Made by a program: the position numbers and the translations under genes
Notes under the pieces: generated by a model
What the model saw: only the letters and a program-made list of their open reading frames with translations
What the model was told of the DNA's origin: nothing
Database searches by the model: none
Shown: positions 1-6,005 of the stretch, piece by piece
Numbering within the stretch: the first letter of the stretch is position 1
Layout of the letters: each line of letters begins with the position of its first letter
Origin: DATJHM01 sp035493895
GTDB taxonomy: Bacteria > Chloroflexota > Ktedonobacteria > Ktedonobacterales > Ktedonobacteraceae
Length of the DNA: 13,776 bases
Direction of reading: 5' to 3'
Assembly (NCBI GenBank): GCA_035493895.1
Contig: DATJHM010000252.1
Location: 1 to 13,776, forward strand

Positions 1-119
1 CGCAAACAAGCGGCGACTCTACAAGGATGGGGATCTTATCTACGTGACATTGCTGCTTGTCTGTGCCGGGGTGGTACAATTTCCCCGGCACACACCAGCC
101 TCTACGAGAGGTAAAGTTT
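1..119. other. left-edge region without a supportable gene
   Basis: No complete gene lies here. On the + strand the first 50 bases could be the 3' end of a gene that starts outside the window: one frame stops at 51-53, one at 112-114, and the third stays open past 150. None of the short peptides is recognisable, so I do not call a coding region. The stretch holds two inverted repeats: a GC-rich 10-bp hairpin at 62-92, listed separately, and a small CCTCT-ACG-AGAGG stem at 99-111. Both lie just downstream of the leftward gene that stops at 120. Confidence 0.4.
62..92. terminator. GC-rich hairpin, possible terminator between convergent units
   Basis: TGTGCCGGGG (62-71) and CCCCGGCACA (83-92) form a perfect 10-bp stem with an 11-base loop. 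It lies 28 bases beyond the stop codon of the leftward gene at 120. Neither side has a good run of T, so it is not a textbook intrinsic terminator. It could be a weak or protein-assisted terminator or an mRNA 3'-end stabiliser. It is perfectly symmetric, so it could serve transcription from either side. Confidence 0.45.
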
Positions 120-1082
120 TTAGCCGACGCGTACCACTCCGGCACGCCAGGTGGAGATCGACAGTTTCAACGAATTAATATAAGCTGTTTCATTGTTATG
201 ATCGGCGGCGGGCGCATAGTGTGGAATGATCAAGTCGACTGTCGTCGCTCCCCAATCCGTTACGTAGAGGTTGCGAATCAATTGGTACCAGATCTCAAAG
301 CCATCCTCCCAGGATGAAAATTGTGCATAGCAACTCTGACCAGCCTGACAGGGCGTCCCCTGGGTGTTCACGCAGGGACGACTGTTAATACAACGCAGAT
401 TGCCAAGTGACATGGTGATGGCCGCTTCCCCTCGTGTCCCAAATGTACTTTCATGCATAAAGAATGCCAGCGCGAAAACCGGGTCAATACCATATTTGAT
501 GCCCAGGTCGTAAAGCGCCTGCCCCTTTCCTGCCGCTGGCGAATGATAACTGGCAAGCACTTCGTTGATAAATGCTGCCGTCACTGTGGGACGACCCAGC
601 ACGGAATATGGCCCTGTTTTAATGGGAATCGGTACTTTAGGAGGCACAGCCTGCGGCGTCTGCCAGGTATTCACCAGCTGGCCACCAACCTGAATGCTGT
701 AGCTCTTGCCGCCAAAATAGCCAATAAGCTGCGGCCCCCCCGATCTCTGGCTGATTGCCGACCAGGATAACACTCCGATAAAGATAACGCCGACACACAT
801 ACTGACCAGGAGGATACGCATCCATGGCATGTGCCGCGCAAGAGGATGCACAGGGAACTCATTCACAACGATCTGATTGGTATGCAAAACTGCGGTGATT
901 TTCTCTTTCGGCTGAAGGAATGAGAGCGTTCGTGTCATTCCAGGACCTGGCTTTTCTTCGTGTAACTCCTCTACCTCAGATAGTACTGGTAACTGGCGTG
1001 TAGCTCGGAGCGGAACAGTGACCTTGCCCTCTGTCGGCTCCTGATTATGCATCAACCTCCTTGTACTACTACCACTCGCCAT
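120..1082 (-). CDS. membrane-anchored glucosaminidase/lysozyme-like protein
   Basis: A 320-aa protein. Residues 1-87 are polar and probably cytoplasmic, 88-109 form one hydrophobic membrane segment, and the rest is probably extracellular. Residues about 170-310 resemble the endo-beta-N-acetylglucosaminidase (GH73-like) lysozyme fold. They include YGIDPVFALAFFMHESTFG, with E211 as the likely catalytic acid, then SLGNLRC and a late YAQFSSWEDGFEIW segment. Such domains cleave peptidoglycan glycans during wall remodelling. C231, C237, C245 and C251 lie in the outer domain and could form disulfides. I chose the start at 1082 because AAAGGAGA sits 7 bases upstream. A second SD (AAGGAGG) precedes an in-frame ATG at residue 11, but only 3 bases away. 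The gene appears to stand alone. The fold assignment is fairly secure; the actual substrate is inferred. Confidence 0.8.
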   Translation of the reverse strand: MASGSSTRRLMHNQEPTEGKVTVPLRATRQLPVLSEVEELHEEKPGPGMTRTLSFLQPKEKITAVLHTNQIVVNEFPVHPLARHMPWMRILLVSMCVGVIFIGVLSWSAISQRSGGPQLIGYFGGKSYSIQVGGQLVNTWQTPQAVPPKVPIPIKTGPYSVLGRPTVTAAFINEVLASYHSPAAGKGQALYDLGIKYGIDPVFALAFFMHESTFGTRGEAAITMSLGNLRCINSRPCVNTQGTPCQAGQSCYAQFSSWEDGFEIWYQLIRNLYVTDWGATTVDLIIPHYAPAADHNNETAYINSLKLSISTWRAGVVRVG

Positions 1083-1114
1083 CTATCATCTCCTTTAATA
1101 AGAACCTTTGTTCT

Positions 1115-1123
1115 AGTATACCA
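1115..1123 (-). promoter_or_regulatory. extended -10 promoter for the glucosaminidase-like gene
   Basis: Read leftward the sequence is TGG-TATACT, an extended -10 element with 5 of 6 matches to TATAAT. It would give a leader of about 25-30 bases before the ATG at 1082. No clear -35 box lies 17 bases further upstream, as expected when the TGn extension replaces it. Called by eye only. Confidence 0.45.
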
Positions 1124-1458
1124 TAACAAGTGTACATAGCGTCCTGCGTTACCACACACATTGCTACGTGAAAACGTGCCATAGTCCTTTATTTGCCTCC
1201 TGCCTGCGCAGAATATAAGAGGAGCCGAAAAGCTTCCCTGCTTCTGATGAAGTGGACCACCATCATTCCTGTCTCTATTTTGAATGAACGCATCTTGAGA
1301 AGTTTTGGTGGCTGTTACCATGTTCTGATACATAAAAACACTGCTAGCTAAAAATTATAATAACATTTCTTGTACTGCTAAAGAATAAGAAAAAAGTACT
1401 ACCTATCTTCCCTTTTTCTTACTACCTTCCTCCTTTACCGCAGCAAATCATCTATGTA

Positions 1459-1488
1459 TTGCTATCCTTTAAAGATATTAGATATAAT
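1459..1488 (+). promoter_or_regulatory. promoter of the alpha-mannosidase gene
   Basis: The -35 box TTGCTA (1459-1464, 4 of 6 matches), an 18-base spacer and a consensus -10 TATAAT (1483-1488) form a good sigma-70-type promoter. Transcription would start near 1495, leaving a leader of about 90 bases before the ATG at 1588. Confidence 0.6.
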
Positions 1489-1496
1489 TATCTTTA
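1470..1496. repeat. inverted repeat around the mannosidase -10 box, operator candidate
   Basis: TAAAGATA (1470-1477) and TATCTTTA (1489-1496) are perfect 8-bp inverted arms separated by 11 bases. The TATAAT box fills the end of the spacer. A dimeric repressor bound here would block the promoter directly, which would suit a sugar-catabolism gene. No regulator gene is adjacent, so the binding protein is unknown. The sequence is AT-rich, so chance symmetry is possible. Confidence 0.45.
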
Positions 1497-1587
1497 TTGC
1501 AGCGCTTCTGCTGCTCCCCCTGATGGTCACCACATCACTATGTTTACGTGTATAGGAAGCAATACGCAAGTAATGCGAAGGAGTACT

Positions 1588-4500
1588 ATGAACGAGCAGC
1601 TCAATATACTTATCGTGCCTCATACTCATTGGGACCGTGAATGGTACCTGACCTTCCAACAATTTCGTTTTCGTCTGGTTCAGGTGGTTGATAAGTTGCT
1701 CCAACTCATAGCAGAAGATGACTCTTATCAGTATTTCATGCTCGATGGTCAAACGATTGTTCTGGATGATTATCTCGAAGTACGACCAGAACAGGAGGCA
1801 CATCTCAAGCAGTATACACAGAACGGGCGCATTCTGGTAGGCCCCTGGTACCTTCAGCCTGATGAGTTTCTGGTGAGCGGTGAGTCGCTGATCCGCAATT
1901 TGCAGATTGGCCTCGCCCGCGCTGCCGAGTTTGGTGAACCTATGCGTGTTGGTTATGTCCCTGACTGCTTTGGACATATCGCTCAACTTCCTCAGATCTT
2001 ACAGGGCGTCGGCATCGATAACGCGGTCTTCTGGCGCGGTGTGGGTCCAGAGGTGGAGAAAAGCGAGTTCCTCTGGCGCGCCCCTGATGGCTCACAGGTG
2101 CTTGTTGTCTATCTTGCCGATCCGCTGGGCTATTCCAATGCCCGCACCTTGCCTTTGCAGGTCGACGATTTTATCGCCCGGGTCCAGTTACTGGCAACAA
2201 CTCTTCTTCCCAAAGCTAACACCGATACCCTGCTTTTTATGAACGGCTCAGACCATCTCGAACCTCAAACTGGCCTCTCCTCCGTCATCACTGCCGCCAA
2301 TACGCATCTCTCTCAGCTCACTGAGCAGCAACAGCAGCATCTTCACCATGATCAGGCGGATACAACAAGACACTATAACGCTATACACCTACAATTTGGT
2401 ACGTTGCCACAATATCTTGCCCATGTCCGTCAACACACGCCTGCTTTTCAGACGATACAGGGCGAAATGCGCAGTAGCCGCTATGCGCATCTACTCCCCT
2501 CCGTTCTCTCAACCCGCATGTGGATCAAGCAACAAAACAATGCCACCGAACAACTTCTGGAGCGCTGGGTTGAACCTCTCACTGCCTGGGCAACCCAACT
2601 GGGCGCGTCCTATCCCCAGGGGATGGTGAAAACTGCCTGGCGCTATCTACTCCAAAATCATCCTCATGATAGCATTTGTGGCTGTAGCATCGATCAAGTC
2701 CATCGCGAAAATGCTGTCCGTTTTGCGCAAAGCCAGCAGATCGCTGAGAGTCTTATCGCTCAAGCGATGCAGCAGATCGCCGCTCATCTGGATACAACGG
2801 CTCCTTTCCCCTCCCATAATGCCACGGCTGAACCCTTGCCTCTTGTTGTCTTTAATCCGGCCCCAGGTCCCAGAACTGAGCGTGTACAGGTTGAAGTTCA
2901 GCTTCCTGGCTCTCTACAAGGTGCGATGCTACTCGATCGCGCTGGTCAGAACTTACCGTTCCATGTCGTGAAACGCTGGCGACAGGAGATTGGCAGTATG
3001 GCTTTTTCTCGTGATATGCTCGTTACTGCGATGGCCTTCTCTGGCGTGACTGACCCTGCTCAACTCCTGACGATGGCTCAGGGGATGGTTCTCTCTGCCC
3101 TCGGCGAAACGGATGAGCCGCAAGCAATCAGTCATGTTCTGCTTGATGATCCTGCCCATGAATCTCCTCACTCCAGGCTCCATCCTTTGCAAGCGGGCGT
3201 TGCTGCGATTGAAATTATGGTCGCGCCCGCTACTCGCGTGCAGGTAAAAGAACATGAACTCCTCGAAACAGGCAAGCACATTATGGCGTTACTGGAACGT
3301 GAAGATATTCATACCATAGAGATCACGCTGATCGATCAGGCTCGCGAGACGATTGAGTTCGTCGCGCCCGCACTGACTGCTTATAGCTGTACTCCTTTCT
3401 GGCTCTATCCACATGGTGCTTCTCTCGGAGACGTAAAAAGATCTTCTCTGCCGATTCTGCTGGCGCAACAAAAAAAGTGTGACAATGAGTTTTATACGAT
3501 TGAAAATGAGTTTTACCGTGTGACCGTCAATGAGCAGGATGGTACACTACAGGTAACCGATAGGCTTACAAATGTATCTTTTGCGGGGCTGAATCGTTTC
3601 GTAGATGGAGGGGATATTGGTGATTTATATACCTATTGTCCACCAGCAGATGATACGCTCGTCACTGAGCCGTTAAAACCACCGCATATCGAGCTCATAC
3701 ATCGTGGTCCTGTACAGGCTACTCTGCGTATCAGCAGCCGCTGGGCACTGCCCGTTTCCTGCACAAGTGATCGCCATGGACGGAGTACACAACTGGCCTC
3801 CTGTAGCATTGTCAGCGAGGTAACGCTTGTACCTGGATTGAGACGAATCGATGTTCACACACGTATAGAAAATACTACCAGGGATCACCGGTTACGTGTT
3901 CTCTTTCCTGTATCATATATAGTAGAACAGGTAGCAGTTGATGGCACATTTGAAGTGCGTATGCGCTCTCCTGTGACATCACGTCCAGCTGATATCACAG
4001 CATGGGCTGAGGCACCTGTCAACGCTTTTCCTCAAAAACGCTTTGTCGATCTGAGCAATGGCACGCATGGCCTTGCGATTCTCAATCGTGGCCTACCAGA
4101 ATGTGAGGTGATACAACAGGGGGAAGGACAGATGGCGGCTGCAATAACACTTTTGCGCTGCGTTGAATGGCTCTCGAGAGGCGATCTGACGACACGCCAT
4201 GGGCATGCCGGACCCATGATTCATACACCTGAAGCACAATGTCTGGGCGTCTGTACGTTTGATTATGCGCTGATACCGCATACAGGTAACTGGTATGCAG
4301 AGGATGCTCTGATCTTGAAGCAAGCCCAGGCCTTTCAGACACCTCTCACGACACGCGCACAGGTGGTACATTCACATGCAGGCGTACCACTTGCCTCACT
4401 GGTCGAGGTACAACCTGCAACTCTGCTTGTCAGTGCGATCAAGCAAGCAAATACCGGACAAGGGCTGGTGATCCGCCTCTACAATCCGTTAGACGGCGAG

Positions 4501-4650
4501 ATAGAGGGACAGGTCAGACCAGGGGTTGCCTTCACCCGGGCGTATATGGCAAACTTATTAGAAGAATGTCTTATACCTCTGGAAGTTCAAGCTGGATCGA
4601 TCCCAGTGAGGGTTCGTGGCGGCGGAATATTGACAATAGTATGCAGTTAG
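1588..4650 (+). CDS. GH38 family alpha-mannosidase, cytosolic
   Basis: A 1020-aa protein, full length for bacterial glycoside hydrolase family 38; it removes alpha-linked mannose from oligosaccharides or glycosides. The N-terminal catalytic domain opens with HTHWDREWY (H14 and D16 as zinc ligands). It continues with PDCFGH, where D126 is the expected nucleophile, and HPHDSICGCS, where H360 is the expected fourth zinc ligand. The helical middle domain follows at roughly 310-440. The beta-sandwich C-terminal part includes GDIGDLYTYCPP (675-686). There is no signal peptide, so it acts in the cytosol on imported or internal substrates. The start at 1588 is supported by GAAGGAG 4 bases upstream and by the family motif starting at residue 7. 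The open frame extends 43 codons further upstream, but that peptide looks non-coding. The closest style is the MngB-like bacterial group; the exact substrate cannot be read from the sequence. Confidence 0.93.
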   Translation: MNEQLNILIVPHTHWDREWYLTFQQFRFRLVQVVDKLLQLIAEDDSYQYFMLDGQTIVLDDYLEVRPEQEAHLKQYTQNGRILVGPWYLQPDEFLVSGESLIRNLQIGLARAAEFGEPMRVGYVPDCFGHIAQLPQILQGVGIDNAVFWRGVGPEVEKSEFLWRAPDGSQVLVVYLADPLGYSNARTLPLQVDDFIARVQLLATTLLPKANTDTLLFMNGSDHLEPQTGLSSVITAANTHLSQLTEQQQQHLHHDQADTTRHYNAIHLQFGTLPQYLAHVRQHTPAFQTIQGEMRSSRYAHLLPSVLSTRMWIKQQNNATEQLLERWVEPLTAWATQLGASYPQGMVKTAWRYLLQNHPHDSICGCSIDQVHRENAVRFAQSQQIAESLIAQAMQQIAAHLDTTAPFPSHNATAEPLPLVVFNPAPGPRTERVQVEVQLPGSLQGAMLLDRAGQNLPFHVVKRWRQEIGSMAFSRDMLVTAMAFSGVTDPAQLLTMAQGMVLSALGETDEPQAISHVLLDDPAHESPHSRLHPLQAGVAAIEIMVAPATRVQVKEHELLETGKHIMALLEREDIHTIEITLIDQARETIEFVAPALTAYSCTPFWLYPHGASLGDVKRSSLPILLAQQKKCDNEFYTIENEFYRVTVNEQDGTLQVTDRLTNVSFAGLNRFVDGGDIGDLYTYCPPADDTLVTEPLKPPHIELIHRGPVQATLRISSRWALPVSCTSDRHGRSTQLASCSIVSEVTLVPGLRRIDVHTRIENTTRDHRLRVLFPVSYIVEQVAVDGTFEVRMRSPVTSRPADITAWAEAPVNAFPQKRFVDLSNGTHGLAILNRGLPECEVIQQGEGQMAAAITLLRCVEWLSRGDLTTRHGHAGPMIHTPEAQCLGVCTFDYALIPHTGNWYAEDALILKQAQAFQTPLTTRAQVVHSHAGVPLASLVEVQPATLLVSAIKQANTGQGLVIRLYNPLDGEIEGQVRPGVAFTRAYMANLLEECLIPLEVQAGSIPVRVRGGGILTIVCS

Positions 4651-4729
4651 CTGCTCTTTTTATGAAGATGCAGGATCAATAACAACAGCTGAAGACGATG
4701 TATCGGCCTTTATCTGTAACTCTTGGTCC

Positions 4730-4750
4730 TATACTGTCAACATATGACAG
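4730..4750 (+). promoter_or_regulatory. possible promoter/operator before the zinc-ribbon gene
   Basis: A -10-like TATACT (4730-4735) is overlapped by an inverted repeat, CTGTCA (4734-4739) and TGACAG (4745-4750), with a 5-base spacer. The -35 region is weak. This could be an operator-controlled promoter for the zinc-ribbon gene, whose likely start is about 110 bases downstream. Read-through from the mannosidase gene, which ends 80 bases earlier, is the alternative. Confidence 0.35.
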
Positions 4751-4857
4751 AGCGGTACGTTGTAATTCAGTGTACACAGACAAAAAAATTGCCAGACGCA
4801 TACCTTGCGTATCTAATGCTGTGCTTTATCTCTGATTTTGAAAGGGGCATTTGTCCT

Positions 4858-5451
4858 GTGAATCCACATATAGTTTTTCTTTTTGCAAATGCGGGTACAG
4901 GCGGTACCACAAATATATTAAGTACTTTACAGAACCTGACTGGTCCATTAATTGGTTGCACAGCGGCGTTTGTGGTGGCTTTTTGGGCAAGTCTGGTCGT
5001 CTGGACTTTTCGTGATATTCGCGCACGTACGCAAGATTTTCTCTCTCAGGTTCTGGCGACTGTTCTGGTCGCGGTCTTTCCCTTTGTTGGGGTTTTTATC
5101 TATATGGTCCTTCGTCCTCGTCAAACTCTGGCCGAGATCTATGAACGCCAGCTGGAAGAGGAATCGTTGCTGGCAGAGATGACCGAGCGCCAGACGTGCT
5201 CCAATTGCCATGCACGCATCGAAACAGACTTCCAGGTTTGCCCCTCCTGCGGCCAGAAGCTGAAACGCTCCTGCCCCAAGTGCGAGCGCCTTCTGGAACT
5301 CCGCTGGACCTTCTGTCCTTACTGCGCCTCGAATCTCACTGGTGGCATGCCACCAAATATGCCAGGGATGCCCCCCAGCATGTCAGGGATGGGGATGCCT
5401 GGAGGAGGACCGCCACCGTCACAGGTACCTATGGGCGGACAACGCTACTAA
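4858..5451 (+). CDS. two-TM double zinc-ribbon membrane protein
   Basis: A 197-aa protein when started at GTG 4858, which has AAAGGGG about 10 bases upstream. The frame is open back to 4723, but the extra 45 residues look unlike protein and lack an SD. Two hydrophobic segments (about 31-51 and 65-85) form a membrane hairpin resembling the PLDc_N-type small membrane domain. A charged linker (LAEIYERQLEEESLLAEM) follows. Then come four CxxC knuckles (C114/C117, C128/C131, C139/C142, C153/C156), which form two zinc ribbons. The last 35 residues are rich in Met, Gly and Pro. Such proteins are common in environmental bacteria and have no assigned reaction; the ribbons probably bind a protein or nucleic acid at the inner membrane face. 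Function unknown. Confidence 0.8.
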   Translation: MNPHIVFLFANAGTGGTTNILSTLQNLTGPLIGCTAAFVVAFWASLVVWTFRDIRARTQDFLSQVLATVLVAVFPFVGVFIYMVLRPRQTLAEIYERQLEEESLLAEMTERQTCSNCHARIETDFQVCPSCGQKLKRSCPKCERLLELRWTFCPYCASNLTGGMPPNMPGMPPSMSGMGMPGGGPPPSQVPMGGQRY

Positions 5452-5464
5452 TATGCTTCCTTTC

Positions 5465-5516
5465 TTAGCATGATGTACCATCTTGTTTCTCTCCTTTGGT
5501 GGTACATCCAGGCTAA
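5465..5516. terminator. long imperfect hairpin after the zinc-ribbon gene
   Basis: GATGTACCA (5472-5480) pairs perfectly with TGGTACATC (5500-5508) around a 19-base loop. TTAGC (5465-5469) pairs with GCTAA (5512-5516) to extend the stem past a small internal bulge. It begins 13 bases after the stop codon at 5451. The following sequence has only a short TTTT (5523-5526) rather than a long U tract, so termination may be partial. Its position directly after the stop makes a 3'-end role likely. Confidence 0.5.
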
Positions 5517-5585
5517 AAGGAGTTTTCCTTACAACAATCTGCGGTTGTCCGTTCAACCTGTCTACTTTTTTTATAACGTTAAATA

Positions 5586-5594
5586 TGATATAAT
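5586..5594 (+). promoter_or_regulatory. extended -10 promoter upstream of gyrB
   Basis: TGA-TATAAT is a consensus -10 box with the TGn extension. The -35 position is a T-run (5566-5572) rather than TTGACA. The same ten bases, ATGATATAAT, recur in the promoter of the ABC-3C operon. Transcription would start near 5601. Confidence 0.55.
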
Positions 5595-5651
5595 GAAGTG
5601 ATGAAAACTGGTTGTACTACCACTTTTTCTATCTATTATCAGAACCTATAG

Positions 5652-5671
5652 TAAAGGGATCTAAAGGGATC
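5652..5671 (+). repeat. 10-base tandem repeat in the gyrB leader
   Basis: TAAAGGGATC occurs twice head to tail (5652-5661 and 5662-5671), and a degenerate third copy, TAGAGGGAT, lies at 5676-5684. The copies sit about 60 bases downstream of the -10 box. The ten-base spacing places the units on the same face of the helix, so a protein-binding site is possible. The role is not known. Confidence 0.5.
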
Positions 5672-6005
5672 TCACTAGAGGGATGTCACTCAACCTTCTG
5701 CAAAAACTCGTCTCCCGTTCAGAGGTCTGTGCTTTTATGTGTGTGAGTGCAAGCTCCCACAGTATATTCACAACAGATGGTCATCTGCAAGGCCATCTTT
5801 CAAGGAGAGGAGTACTTATAGAGCTCGCTCTCTCTGCTGCTAACAGTTGGAGAGAGTGTTGGTGTGCGGTACGAAGCGGTGTTGTGCTATCCACAACTAC
5901 TTGTTGCCGCTTTTTTCCAGGCAGAGATATGTTAGCTTTTATACGCATACCTGTGGCGCTGGCACGACGATATGTTGGCAGGTATGAAAGGAATATCCAG
6001 GCACT

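Larger units (their letters stand above)
1083..1587. other. divergent intergenic region, 505 bases
   Basis: This separates the leftward glucosaminidase-like gene from the rightward mannosidase gene. Each strand has a promoter candidate (1115-1123 leftward, 1459-1488 rightward). The middle, about 1340-1440, is AT-rich and contains a further TATAAT-like word at 1356-1361 with no convincing -35 box. The short open frames here (leftward from 1333, and the upstream extension of the mannosidase frame from 1459) lack ribosome sites and family features. No RNA gene was recognised. Confidence 0.6.
5452..6005. other. intergenic region and long gyrB leader, 554 bases
   Basis: The region contains the hairpin at 5465-5516 and a promoter with an extended -10 box at 5586-5594. 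It also holds a 10-base tandem repeat at 5652-5671 and several short hairpins, including CTCTCTC/GAGAGAG (5828-5834 and 5850-5856) and GTTGTG/CACAAC (5881-5886 and 5892-5897). Two near matches to the DnaA box lie at 5764-5772 and 5887-5895. The leader from the promoter to gyrB would be about 400 bases. An open frame at 5683-6111 crosses into gyrB but looks non-coding. No tRNA or known riboswitch was recognised. Confidence 0.55.

Noticed and set aside
1..114. Possible 3' end of a + strand gene entering from the left
   Set aside because: The three frames give different unrecognisable peptides with stops at 51-53, 112-114 and beyond 150, and nothing favours one.
1052..1333. 93-aa leftward open frame upstream of the glucosaminidase-like gene
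   Set aside because: It covers the promoter and the beginning of the real gene in a different frame and shows no domain or ribosome site.
1459..1587. 43-codon upstream extension of the mannosidase frame
   Set aside because: The family starts with the HTHWDREWY region a few residues after the ATG at 1588, which has its own SD. The extension also covers the promoter.
4643..4661. GCAG-TTAG-CTGC followed by TCTTTTT at the mannosidase stop, as an intrinsic terminator
   Set aside because: The stem is only 4 bp and includes the stop codon; too weak to call.
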